Source of the DNA: Nectonema munidae
Lineage: Eukaryota; Nematomorpha; Nectonematoida; Nectonematidae
Length of the DNA stretch: 64,000 bases
NCBI GenBank assembly: GCA_030549495.1
Contig: JAUIRK010000761.1
Coordinates: forward strand, 1 to 64,000
Direction: 5' to 3'
Part shown: positions 1-11,187 of the stretch, piece after piece
How the letters are laid out: every line of letters begins with the position of its first letter
Numbering within the stretch: position 1 is the stretch's first letter
Made by a program: the position numbers and the translations under genes
The notes under the pieces: generated by a model
Seen by the model: only the letters and a program-made list of their open reading frames with translations
Database searches by the model: none
Told to the model about the DNA's origin: nothing

Positions 1-531
1 TGGGATGAGCATATCAGACATCTCTCGAACAGAATCAGCCATATTATTAGGTTACTCTACCTCTTCAAGTTTTTTCCTGAATATATAAAATTAGAAATGT
101 ACAGAGCACTCATATTGCCACACTTAACTTACAGCATAATAAATTGGGGTTATTCCAATCTATCAAGTCTGTTAGTATTGCAAAAAAGGGCTCTAAGATC
201 AGTCTTCAATATCAAGTACAGAGCGCATACTTCTAGATTCTTTAAACAGAACAATCTTCTGAAAGTTGAAGACATCTATAGTAAGCAAATTTGTCTCTTT
301 TTATGGAAAGTAATGAATGAAGTTTCACCTAATTTTATGAATGACTGGTTTGTATTCAGGTATGAATTGCAACAACATTCATTTAGATGCAAAAACAAGC
401 TTGATTTACCATTTTATAATCATAAATCCAGTCAGAACACATTAAGTTCAGATCTATTAAATTGTGGAACACCTTTCTTTGCAGTTTCATTGACGTACAC
501 ATTCCCTATTCAACTCTTAAACACAAACTAA
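1..531 (+). pseudogene. CR1/Jockey-like LINE, reverse transcriptase C-terminal part
   Basis: The frame is open from the first base, so the gene continues to the left of the window. The visible 176 residues are the thumb and post-RT region of a non-LTR retrotransposon ORF2: an HIRHLSNRIS-type segment, then LPHLTYSIINWGYS, LQKRALRSVF and a KVEDIY-like block. This order (coloured by W-G, Q-K-R-A-x-R and short His-rich segments) is typical of CR1/L2/Jockey RT C-termini. Three other LINE fragments in the window (40.4, 59.2 and 63.5 kb) have the same region. The end looks frame-altered because the usual FRxxxxxLWN-type motif is replaced by an unrelated tail. No endonuclease is visible, as it would lie outside the window. 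It is a dead copy as far as can be seen. Confidence 0.75.
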
Positions 532-1190
532 CATTACATTTCACTAATAATTATGAAACTTCATGCTCTAAACCTAACTGTTATAATTGTTTAAATTAAA
601 ACAATCCCAGTACTAAGAATACCAAGTCATTTTTTCTCTTCTTTGTCAGTTTCTTTTTTTCTCTTTTTGCTTCTATTAATTCTTTTCCTTACCTTTCATT
701 ATATATATATATATATATATAATGATTAATTTTTATTGGTTATGCTAGTTAAATATATTTAAACAAAACTTTTATTTGTTTTCTTACATTCTATATTTTA
801 ATATCATCATCATTGTTTACCTTTTTTAATGTAATATTATACACTTTGATCATAAAACATTTTTCAACTGTTATTATATTTTCTGTAATATATGTCTTTT
901 CCTTACTTTGGAACTTGTCGACACTTTATAGCAAATCGTGTTCCAACTTTTAATTCAGCGCTCCAAAGAAATTTTCTTTTTGAATTCTTATCCTAATTTG
1001 AAGCACCTCCTATCTACCACTATCCTCTTGTGGCAATATAATCTTTTTCAAATCCCTTTTACCCTTATATAAATTCTTTAAAGTATTTCTGTTACGGCTT
1101 ATTTAAGCTGTTGAAATACTTGAGCAATGTTAATGTTTCTTTCTTTGTTTAACTTGCATAATAAACTTCTTCTTCTTCTTCTTAGAAGAA
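532..1190 (+). repeat. LINE 3' untranslated region with (TTC)n tail
   Basis: AT-rich non-coding sequence after the LINE stop, including a (TA)n run near 702-720. It ends with CATAATAAAC followed by about five TTC units (around 1167-1183). A microsatellite tail instead of poly(A) is usual for CR1/L2-like LINEs. A similar AAATAAATTC plus TTC tail occurs near 16925-16945. The exact end of the element is an inference. Confidence 0.5.
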
Positions 1191-2918
1191 ATAATAGAAA
1201 AAAGAATTTAATATTACATTTGGGGATTTATTTTTTTAAATCAAAATTGTAATAAAAGAAACTTCTTTTAAGCTTAATAGATACGACAAATTTTATTAAT
1301 ATACATCATAGATCTTATACACAATTGTGATGATATCAGAATCATCACTTGGGCGTTTTTTTTAAATATCTTTTCGAATTACAAAAAAAAAATCTCTAAT
1401 AAATTTAAAGAAATTCAAAAAAGTTAGGCTAGCCTTATTTTATTGTGACAAAAACTGGACATTTTAACAACTGCAATATTCAACCAAGTTAGGAGACGTT
1501 TAAAATTAAAAAAACGTGTATATAGAATATGATCAAATTAATTTTATGTATACTTTAAAAAACTTAGATTTTTTTGTTGAAATTACATACTCATTCAATT
1601 TTTGCGTTTAAAAGTTTTAGATCAATACTTGTTACATTCCTGATTGATTTTTCAATTTTATATAATAGTAAAACAACTACATATTTTATTATTTTGATAA
1701 AAATAGTACATTTAAAAAGACGGGATGATTAAAAATATAAGAGTAGGAATCTTATCAAACTTCAAAATTTAATTACTCTTCACCAAATTTGGATATCTTT
1801 AGAAAGAGATTTTTAACACTAATACTTCGTTATAGTTTTGTAACATCGTCTCCCCTATAAATATCTCAAATCTTACATCTAGCAAAATATGAATATAAAG
1901 TTGAACCTTGTCTCCCTAATCATTTGTATCAAATTGCACATAGCAAACTATGGAATAGAAACCATCGTAGTATACAGGTTGGAGATGACCATCAAGTAAA
2001 GACAGTTTTTATGGAGTGAATATACTTTACCTACAACTTATTAGTTGACAATCGAATTTTGTTATTTACTTACATATTTACTATAAAAATGATCCAAAAA
2101 CAAATAAACTGGATATTTTTCGTCAGAGTTGGCTTTTAAAAATATTTATGTACTCGAAAACAACTACTTTTTCAACTCTAGTAAAAAATGTAACGAAGCT
2201 CTGAATGAAACCACATGTGCTCTAAGATATATACAGAGAGGTAGACAATATTTTTATTTGGAGAGTGCCGATGGGGTACTGAAGTAATATTTGTATAAGT
2301 TTAGAAAGATTCATTGTCTGAAGTAAAGTTATGTTGCTTATAAAATGAAAAAAAAAGTTTCCCTATAAATTAGATATTAAAATTTTTTTATTTCAATTTT
2401 CAAATTAAAAATCGGTATTTTTAGTTTTCTGCCGATGCTGTTTAATCAATACATCCCAAATAAAAGGTGAATTATGAAATAATCAAAATAATTCAATTTA
2501 CCCTCGCATGGCCTATAAGTCCTGATAGGCACCACATAATGTTTCTCAACGTTTTCATTGATATCTTTCCAAATAATAAAAATTCAAGGCTTTGAAAATC
2601 TCAAATAGTTTGTATATAGCCATTTTATAACAAAAATCCAAAAAATAACATGTACCCTAAGTTTAACCAAAGTTTCTCCCTTTTTCCTACTATTTTCCTC
2701 TCTTATGGCTGCTACATTTTGAATTTTCGTTATTTTTCTTGAACCAAAAAAAATTAGATTTTAAAGATAATGTCCATGTATTTACCTGCCTTTTCAATAA
2801 TTTTAAAATGATATTTTTGAAAAATTAAAAATTCATTTCCTCTATTGAGCTTTGTCCCTTTTAAATGAACCTACTTAATTTTATAAGGCATTCAGCTCTT
2901 TTGTGCTATCATATACTA
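1191..2918. other. AT-rich intergenic sequence, no gene recognised
   Basis: Long runs of A and T, no convincing open frame, no recognised domain and no clear terminal repeats. Nothing here can be assigned. Confidence 0.5.
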
Positions 2919-3237
2919 CAAGGTACTCAACTATTATAAGCAAAGGTCCAGTTAGACAAGTTCCAATGTATGCATAGGCCCAGAAATTTTTATTACATGA
3001 AATAAAGAAAATAAAACAACCATCACAGAAAAGAATAGTTTAACTAATAGTACTTTGAGAATAGTACTTTGTGTTAACTCTTAATAATAATAATAATAAG
3101 ATTATAATTTCTTTAACAAATCAATGTTCATTTTAATAATAATAAATAATGATTGAAATTCTTAATAATAATGTTCGCTGGGGTCCAACTACAACACTCA
3201 AAAGGTCCGAATTCGGACCGCCAATTGAGCACCTCTG
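2919..3237. mobile_element. Short non-autonomous hAT element with perfect 8-bp TSD
   Basis: The element is 319 bp and is flanked on both sides by ATATACTA (2911-2918 and 3238-3245). Its ends are imperfect inverted repeats: the left begins CAAGGTACTCAACTATTATA and the right, read inward on the minus strand, begins CAGAGGTGCTCAATTGGCGG. An 8-bp duplication with CAG-G-GTG-like ends is the signature of the hAT superfamily. The inside is AT-rich with AAT repeats and has no coding capacity. A perfect 16-bp palindrome, GGTCCGAATTCGGACC, sits just inside the right end (about 3203-3218). It would need a transposase supplied by another element. Confidence 0.75.
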
Positions 3238-3245
3238 ATATACTA

Positions 3246-3967
3246 GTTCAAAGAGAGAACATTAGTATCATGTTGCGAATATATGTGCAGATTATAACTA
3301 TGTATTGATTCCTAATATGAAATATGATAACAGTAGTATAATAGCTTGCAGCAGGATAAGATAAAATATATGTAAGTATATATGCTTATTTTAAGACAGC
3401 AAGATTAGAAGTGCTTTGATGCTTCCGATCTTTGCCAAGCTCCTAATATATTTATGAATAAATAGATATTAGGGTCAATTCACAAATAGTCACCATATGT
3501 TAAAATCGACTGCTGGCGAGGAGTACAATGAAACCAGAAGTGATTGGCAAGCCTATGTGTTTGCAATTGTATTATTTCTCGCGCACTTATTGCAAGTGTC
3601 ATTTTTTGTTTTTATTTTTTTTCTTCTATACCTAAAGTTTACTTGTTATCAATGAAAAAATTATTTCTTTCTCTACAAAAGTTGTTTGAAAGTTCTACAG
3701 AAAACCACCAACATAAGTTTCTTCATTAACTTATGTATCTTCTTCGAACAATTGTAGTGAATACAATGTTCTGAATGACATCGAATAAAAGCCCCTGACT
3801 CTACTTTGTATACGTTTGACCCTCCAGCAATTGGAAGTGTGTTAGCTGTTCCAGAAGGTCCCAAAAATGCTGAAAATTTAACACAAATCCTTTAACTCTT
3901 TGGAATTTATTTTTACCTGTTGAATTCATCCATCAAAATTTTGTTTTTAACGAAAAAAACATAGAAC
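3246..3967. other. Intergenic sequence, no gene recognised
   Basis: Contains only short open frames on both strands (about 60 residues) with no domain and no support from codon use. Nothing assignable. Confidence 0.4.
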
Positions 3968-4680
3968 ATGAAGAAAGCTAAAAATCTTTCGAGTGAAATT
4001 GGGTCATTTTACAATGATTTCAACGTTGAAAAAAATCTTGGTTATATTTCTATTCTTTATATGCTTGGGATCGAAGGTTATCAAAATATTCCATTGGACA
4101 ACGTGAACAGCAGTCGTAGAGCTCATTTTTTGAAAGCTGTCATGGGTAAAAATGACCTCAGGCTAATTATGAGATTTTTCACAACAAAGAAACACTAATG
4201 TCCACAAGATAATAGCATTGCGATCATTGAATGATCATTTCGACAATGTTTTTCAAAAGTAATTTTAATTTTAATAGTTGTATCAAAATGAATAAATTTT
4301 TTTAATTATTTGACGCAGAACGATTTTGTAACTGTCGATGGCCAACTAGTTAAATTAGAGTGGCCTGTCCAATAAAAATATATGAACGTAGTAAGCCTGG
4401 GAAATGGGGCACAAAAGTATGTCACATCAATGATTGCAGACCTTTTATTATTTAGCGCCCGAAATATATATCAGTAAACCAGTGGATAAAAATGATTTTA
4501 GTGGAACTGAAATAGTGAAAAGGTTAGTAGGGAAAGTTGATTTGCCACAAAGTATAGATAAATAAATTTGTATAGATACATTTTTTATGGACGATGAAAC
4601 ATGAATTATTCTATTTTCGGTACTTTGAATTATAATACAGAAAAAAGGAGCTTCTAGGGAGGGCCAGAAAAAGGTAACCA
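3968..4680 (+). pseudogene. Old piggyBac transposase relic
   Basis: Pieces in shifting frames match the piggyBac DDE transposase in the correct order. The first open piece (3968-4198) has GYISILYMLGIEGY and RRAHFLKAVMGKNDLRLIMR, the helical region that precedes the catalytic domain. Next comes NDFVTVDGQLV (about 4320-4355), corresponding to the VTIDEQL motif that carries the first catalytic Asp. Then follow SKPGKWGTKVCHIND (about 4390-4432) and APEIYISKPVDKNDFSGTEIV. The stretch 4259-4319 between the QK and NDF codons begins GTAATT and ends GACGCAG, so it could be a small intron. Several stops and frameshifts make it non-functional. It differs clearly from the piggyBac at 41.5-45.1 kb, so it is a separate, older family. 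Confidence 0.6.
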
Positions 4681-4689
4681 AATGTTTAA

Positions 4690-5815
4690 ACGATATACTC
4701 ATATAGAAACTCTATACTCTGGCCTATGATTATTTGGTCCAATAACAGAGCCCCCTAAATACTTTTTCTCCCCCAAATTCCTTCTGAATTTTTAGAAATT
4801 TTGATATGTATGCAGTTGTTTGGCGGCCTCAATCTCTGTTAGTATATTCCTGCTAACAAAAAGAAATGTGTCGAATATTCTTTCCTCTAACTAACATTTT
4901 GCTCAGTTGACGACTCTCTAAGAACTGATATGCCAATACAACTAAGAAACGTCTGTATGCTAGTTTGCAATCATGTCTGCTTTCAAATTGATAAAAATTT
5001 TGATGATGATGAAAATAACAACATTCGCTTTTAATGCATTACAAAAATTCCGAAATTTTGCCAAATTTGGAATGTTTCTATGATTATTTTCTTTTCAATA
5101 ATTTCGCTAAAAATGATGTTATCGCTTTTTATTGTTTTTTTGAAACTTTTTTAAGTCAATTATTTTATTTGTTCTTACCCTGTGGGCAAAATTTTATCCT
5201 TTATCATGGATGTTTTTAGTGCTTTATCTTGACTGTTTCTATTCACGTGATGAAAAATGATGAAACTCATTTCAAACGATAAGATTAATTGTAGCAAAAC
5301 TATTGGCTGTGTAATAGAGGTAGGAGTTTTGGAAATAAACAGTGAGTTTGAAGTATCTCTTCTTTCTTGATTATATAATTTTTTAATTTTTGAAAAACAA
5401 ACATTTGGGGGCATTTTGACCTATTTGCAGATTGTGGGCATTTTTACCTGCAACCTAGAAATGTAATACGTATACAAGTTGACCATCAATTTGGGAGATC
5501 ACTACTTTAGCGAAGTTTTAACAAATAATAATGTTCGAATTTTGAAAACATGTAAAACCTACGAATTTCACATATTAAAATTTGGATGACACTTGTTTTT
5601 TGCGTTTGTATTTCAAAAAATTTATTGTTTGCTTTTCAAATTCTATTGTCAGGTTTGAATAGTAAAGTTAGTATAAATTAGGTCTGTTGTATAGAAAAAA
5701 CATACAGCAATGAGGAAGTCTCAATGAATTGTACAGCGGTTATGTTTGTTTATGTCGCAATATATCTATCTAAAAAGTTTCAGAATCAAATTTGATCGCG
5801 AAGTAAAAGTTTGAA
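4690..5815. other. Intergenic sequence, no gene recognised
   Basis: Some of this may be the decayed 3' part of the piggyBac relic. Short open frames at 5034-5219 (+) and 5175-5414 (-) overlap each other and match no family known to me. Confidence 0.4.
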
Positions 5816-6285
5816 ATGCCCACACATAGAAAAGCATTGAAAGTTGCTTCAAGTATGAAAGGTCAAAGTAAAATAGACCAAGTTTTCAGAAATAAATTGT
5901 TGGCAAACGATGAACAGAACGTTTGCTGTCCAACAAAATTCAAAGCTACAATCGAAAAAAATACGGTGAGTTCACTAGTGACTTAAAGAAAGAGTGGTTT
6001 GAAGGAAGACCTTGGCTAGAATTTTGTCACGTTAAAAAAGCAGCATTTTGTTTTACATGCAGTATTTTTCAATGAGCGACAAAGAGAAAGATGAAGCTTT
6101 TACTAAGAATGGGTTCAGAAATTGGAAGAGCGCTTTAGACAAGGAAAAGGGCTAAACACAAAAAGTCGTTAAATCTCACATTTTCAATGTGGACTGAATG
6201 GAAAAAAAGGTATGAGTCTAATAAAGAAGTATCCACTTTAATTAATGATACCCAACTATTTTTTGAAAATTTTTTACAGAACTGA
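5816..6285 (+). pseudogene. hAT-like transposase relic with TTF-type zinc finger
   Basis: Three short consecutive frames together show the TTF-type zinc-finger region found at the N-terminus of ZMYM/DUF4371 hAT transposases. The first (5816-5983) ends in KATIEKNT. The next reads YGEFTSDLKKEWFEGRPWLE followed by the Cys pair region KKAAFCFTCSIF. The third reads KDEAFTKNGFRNWKSALDKE, and after a further break there is a WTEWKKRYES-like piece. The order W-F...PWLE...AAFCFTC...F...GF-NWK is diagnostic of the family. The frames are separated by at least two frameshifts and stops. No catalytic core or hATC domain follows, because the satellite-like array begins immediately downstream. Confidence 0.6.
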
Positions 6286-6289
6286 TTTT

Positions 6290-7012
6290 AAGGCATACAT
6301 TACTAATTCAATATCCACTTCGAGATATTTTTTAACCGTATTATCCAAAATCCAGTACAGAAATAAAAAAGCATAGTCGATTTGGTATAAAACAGATATT
6401 TTATTTTTTTGAAAATATTATTGAAGACAGTAAACCGCAAATCTGATTGAAGCTTTCAGATATTTTAAAACCATAAACGTCAAACCTGAGTGCAAAAATG
6501 AAACCAGCATCTTCCATTTGGCATAAAAACAGATATTTTATTTAAATTTCAAATATATTTCTGTGACGTAAATCGAACATTTGATTGACACTTTCAGACA
6601 TTTAAAACCTCTAAATGCAAAAAAATGATTTCAGAAATAAAAATAATCATGGTCGAATGGTATAAAAACACATATTTCATGTAAAATTAGAGAGATTATT
6701 TTGGGATATAGTTTTCAGACATAAACCACAAATTTGATTGACACTATCAGTAAAACCTCTAAATGCGAAACTGTGTTCAGAAATGAAATCATCATGATAT
6801 ATTTGCTATAAAAACATATATTTCATGTAAAATTTGAATCAATATTTTTGGAAACAAATTTTAGAACTAAACGCAAATTTGATTGAAACTTATAGGTATT
6901 TTCAAATCCAAACTGCAAAAATTGAGTCCATAAATGAAACTAGCATGGTTGATTTGGTATAAAAATATATATTTTATATAAAATTTGAGATATATTTGAA
7001 AACAGTTTTCAA
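6290..7012 (+). repeat. Degenerate satellite-like tandem array, ~136-151 bp monomers
   Basis: At least five monomers in one direction. The anchor TTTGGTATAAAA-like motif starts at about 6381, 6517, 6656, 6802 and 6953, giving spacings of 136, 139, 146 and 151 bp. Each monomer also carries a GCATGGTCGA-like block before the anchor, an ATATTTTATTTAAAATTTGA-like block after it, and an AAACCRCAAATTTGATTGACAC-like block. The monomers have diverged substantially. Two more monomers lie at 46.4-46.6 kb, so the family is dispersed as well as tandem. Confidence 0.75.
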
Positions 7013-8661
7013 CTCTTTTTATCGCTGGTGCTGCGAAAATGTAACAAAAATCGTACACTTTCCAAATATATAAATGTAACGTCGAAGTAATCACATGTAT
7101 AAACACTATATACGCTCATGATGAAAAAGAGAAAGTTGATTTGCTAAATAGGACAAAAATTGTTCAAAAATGATATAAAAAAATATCGGACCACAAATTA
7201 GCAGATGTAAACAGTAACGACAATTTAATCCTAGAGTGAAATAAAGATTTTCAGAATCAAATTGAGCATGTTGGATTCATTGTGTATGATTAAAATATTG
7301 AGAAAAAATGTTTGGAGCTAAATTTTGACAAGTGAATAATTTGAGTGAATTAATCACTAAATTTATTAAATAAATTAAGACAATATTTAAAAAAAATCTT
7401 GGAAGAATTAGGAAAAAAGATGGTGTCGGGAGCAAAAAGTACCTTATCCTTGCTTTGGATAAGCATGGAAGGTTTTTCAATACACAATTTCTAAATAAAA
7501 ATATTAAAAACATGAAAAAATATAAATCACTTTATTTGAACGAAGATTAAGGAATCAAAACAAGCCAAGTTTTTGAAATGATTAAAATAAAATAAACATA
7601 TTGCATGGAATATGTCGATGCTTCATCGTAGCCAACGTCCCATTCTAAATAAAAAGTCGATATACATATGAAAATTATTTGAGAGTAAACAAGACGACAC
7701 ATTATAAATAATGAAACCAGCTTTTACAATTCAGATGTACACCTTCTGTTATTTATTGACCGTGTCACTTGTTTTTAGGGCGAAATAGAACTTTAAAAGT
7801 TCCAACAAAGAACACTGCCTCATAAAGTTTGTTTATTGATTGGATCACGATGAAAGTGTAATTCAATTACTTTTATTCATGTAAAGCAGGCATTATAAGA
7901 GTGATTATACAACTCGGCTCTTTAGGAAATCGCTTTAGACTTGAGGGCAATCAAAAGAAAAGACTTTTTAGTCAAAAAACACAATGATTTTCTTGTTCTC
8001 GTATACTATGATTTCTGTTAGTTTTAATGGTTTTTTAAGATTTTGTGTTCTTAGACTTAAATAATTTTATGAAAAGTGATTAAACTATCGTTTTTTGTAT
8101 ACTTGATTCCTTACATAATGTAAAAAATACAAGCGTTACCAACTTCAACGTTGGCTTTTGCTGCTTATAAAAAGTTGAAAATATCAAATAAAGTGCCGAT
8201 AAACTATCTCATTTTTTATGCCTCCTATTATTTTGAAATTATTCTGAGAACAGACGGTTTCGTTCTAATAGTGAAAATAGCTTTATTAGTTTATTTTGTC
8301 TCCTCTCTCTTTTATGTTAATTATGTAGAAAATTTTTCAGCACTGATGTACCGCTTATGTCAAACTATGAACAAATTGATGAAACCAGAGGCTTCCGTGC
8401 TGAGTCCATGATCCCAACCAACCCTCCATGCCACCCATAGAGTATGCTATAATGGATACGTCAAATTAGTTTTCAAAAAACTTAAGTTATGCTGTAAAAA
8501 TTTTTTTTCTTAAAAGTTATTATTAAAGGCAAATTATTGCAAAAGGTTAAAAGTTGTTATTTTACTTTTTGTAGAACGTCCAAGTAATAGTATCTGAATT
8601 TATCGTTTGATTTTCTGTGTGTATCATTTAACTATTTTATTTTGCTTCATAAAAAAATAAA
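7013..8661. other. Intergenic sequence, no gene recognised
   Basis: An open frame of 86 codons lies at 8151-8411 on the plus strand (hydrophobic middle, ends TMNKLMKPEASVLSP). It has no recognised domain, no ATG at its beginning and no splice context that convinces me. Otherwise AT-rich and featureless. Confidence 0.4.
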
Positions 8662-8815
8662 AAAATTTGAAAATATTTATAATTAACCACGGGACCGGCT
8701 AGTTTTTTTTGTTTAGGCTACGCTCGAAACATAGGATTCTTGGTAGTGTGTATTTTGAGTTGCTAATAGTGTTAGTTTATTTTTTATTTATTTGAAAATT
8801 TGAAAATATTTATAA
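8662..8815. repeat. Helitron 3'-terminal fragment flanked by 21-bp direct repeats
   Basis: Positions 8683-8794 hold the Helitron terminus CCACGGGACCGGCTAG followed by TTTTTTTTGTTTAGGCTACG and the GGATTCTTGGTAGTGTG block seen in every Helitron here. This 112-bp piece is bounded by a perfect 21-bp direct repeat at 8662-8682 and 8795-8815 (core AAATTTGAAAATATTTATAA). Helitrons do not make target duplications, so the piece probably arrived by another route such as repair filling or LINE machinery. Confidence 0.65.
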
Positions 8816-8939
8816 GTGTGAAACAAAGTTGCGGTTTATTTCTAAAATGTCTTCGAGAACATTCATTAAAATTTTACATGAAATATATACATTTTCATAT
8901 CAAATTAAAAATGCCAATTTCATTTATAGATTGAAAACA

Positions 8940-9100
8940 ATTTAATTCTGTGAGAATTTTCAGCAACACCTTCATGAGGTCATCAAGATTAATGTTCGTT
9001 GTATAATTCCTCAAATATGATAAAATTATAAGATTTCGCTTTCGTTCATGGAGCATTGATGATCTTTGTTCAGACAAAATACGCTTCAAAAAAGAAACAA
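8940..9100 (-). pseudogene. Possible hAT C-terminal dimerisation-domain relic
   Basis: On the minus strand, RSSMLHERKRNLIILSYLRN and NINLDDLMKVL resemble the extreme C-terminus of hAT transposases (R-S-S-M-x-x-E-R-x-x-x-L...INxDxxIDxF). The frame runs 69 residues without the preceding hATC core. It could be a chance match. Nothing else of a transposase is visible around it. Confidence 0.3.
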
Positions 9101-9104
9101 ACAA

Positions 9105-9828
9105 CTAAGATAAACTCATATCAGATCGTCTGCCTTAATTCTTCTGCAAAGCAAAAGGGAACAATGGTCTTAAATGGGTATAAAAATGAATCAAATTTTG
9201 GTCAAAGTATCCCAAATCAGTATCAAACAATAGATTTTTAAATGATATATATGTATATGTATATATAAATTTATATATAAAATTTTTCGCATAAACTTCT
9301 TCAAACTTGTTTTCAAATGATTGCGATGAAGTGGCATTTTCATCTAGAGATGGTCTTTAGATGTGGTTATCGTTTTTTCCACTCACTAATTGTCTGATAT
9401 TCATTTTTTTTGTGAACTTTAATTTTGATTGACCTTTGGAAAATCAAGCCTTTTTAATACTTTTGTTATAACTAGGCATTTTTTCTTTATATAGGGTTGC
9501 AAACTCTATAAAATTTAAATAAAGGTCTATATGTATGTATATTTATTTTAACAATTTATGCATAATTCAATTATCACAAAATCAAAAATTTAATATCATA
9601 ATTGCAGATTTTATTTTTGTTAAGGACAGCGCCCCTATCTTCGTCTACTCAAATATTATACTTTCCCGAAAAATGGCGTCCAAATTTGAAAATTTTGAAT
9701 TTTTGATCAACCAAAAAACATACAGAATAAAATATTTTCCGAGATTTTAGATACGAAATCGATAGTTTTTAATGCTCTTTTGAATGAGCCATCTCCAGTT
9801 TTTACACGCTTTGTACTTCTCGTGATAT
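9105..9828. other. Intergenic sequence, no gene recognised
   Basis: AT-rich, with a (TA)-like run near 9243-9280 and open frames of at most 71 codons (9535-9750 +) that match no family I know. Confidence 0.4.
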
Positions 9829-9854
9829 TTTAGGTCAAAATTTCAACATAGGAA

Positions 9855-9887
9855 TTTACCTATATACCCAAAATTTTGCCAGTACTG
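9855..9887 (-). repeat. Possible Tc1/mariner-type terminal inverted repeat (single end)
   Basis: Read on the minus strand from 9889, TA-CAGTACTGGCAAAATTTTGG resembles the outer end of Tc1/mariner elements (TA target followed by CAGT...GGCAAAAT). The matching opposite end and any transposase were not found, so this is a solo or decayed terminus at best. Confidence 0.3.
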
Positions 9888-10039
9888 TATATTTGAAAAA
9901 AAAATTTTTTGCGTATGCTAAATATTATATATATCAGCTTAGTTTTTTGCGCTAATTCCAAAAATGTCTTTGTTTTAAGTGTAAATAACAAAAACATAGT
10001 CACGTAAATATATAAATTTACATTCCTGAATCACAATTT

Positions 10040-10260
10040 TTGACGATGCCATAACTCAAATATATATATTATATAATCCATAACTATTATATAAATATAT
10101 TATTGAATTTTAAAATTTTAAAAACGTCTAAATTTTAAATTTTAAAATAATATTCAAATAATTTAAAATTTTAAAAACGTAAAAAAATTTAAAAATTGGA
10201 AAAATTCTAATTTAATTTAGAATTATATTATTTAGAAAATTACATGGGAAATTGAGAAGG
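10040..10260. repeat. Low-complexity A/T-rich tract
   Basis: Short direct and inverted repeats of AAATTTTAAAATTTTAAAAACG-like units at about 10105-10180. This is simple-sequence DNA with no coding potential. Confidence 0.6.
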
Positions 10261-11187
10261 ATTTAATATGCGGCTTCAAATATGTTCAGATAAATTGTAT
10301 ATTTTCAAATATAGAACCTCATTCAAGATAAATTGCAAAATTATCTACATACTAGCCGGTCCCGTGGTCGTTTCTCGCTTCGCTCGAAACATAGGATTCT
10401 TGGTAGTGTGTATATTGAGTTGCTAATTCAAATTCGCTTCGCTCGAAACGACCACAGGACCGGCTAGTTTTTTTTGTTTAGGCTACGCTTGAAAAATAGG
10501 ATTCTTGGTAGTTGTAATTTGATTGATTTTAATTAAAAAAATATCAGTACTATTGAATTAACGATTCTTATTTTTGACAGATTTTGATTGATTTTCAAAC
10601 GAAATCAACACGATAAAAAGGATAGTTATTTAATTTGAAAATCAATTAAAATAAGCCACGGAGCTGCGGTAAACTGCATACACTAAACATGGGGGTTTTA
10701 TTTCTGCATTTTACGTGTGTATTTCTGAAAATGTGATTTTTTGTTTATTATTCCGCGCTTGCCTACATGTATGTGTATGTATAAATGAATTTTAAATTAC
10801 TTTATCTGGAATACAGGTCCCCCCATAAAGGTATTAACCGCTCAAAGGCGGGGGTATCATGTGAGCCAGAAATCTCACTCATTGTTGCCTGTTTGGCTAC
10901 GACTACTATTTAGTTATCTAATTACTGTGTTTTTCGATTCTTACATATGTTTTTGACTGTTTTCTACTCTTTTTAAAGATTTTTCTAATTGTCTATTGGG
11001 CTGATTTTTAACAGCGATTTTGTATTATGTGTATTTTCAAGTATTTTTACCTACAACTTTAAGGTTCTACTTTGTATTGCCCCATCCACCTATGATATAT
11101 TTATTTATGTAGAATTCATTTTTTTAGTATTTTTAGTTTTGTTAAAAATATTTGTGTAGTATTGATTTTTTTAGTTTTTTTCTCATT

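Noticed and set aside
8151-8411. 86-codon frame as a membrane protein gene
   Set aside because: No ATG at the start, no splice or promoter context and no homology that I recognise; hydrophobicity follows from T-rich DNA.
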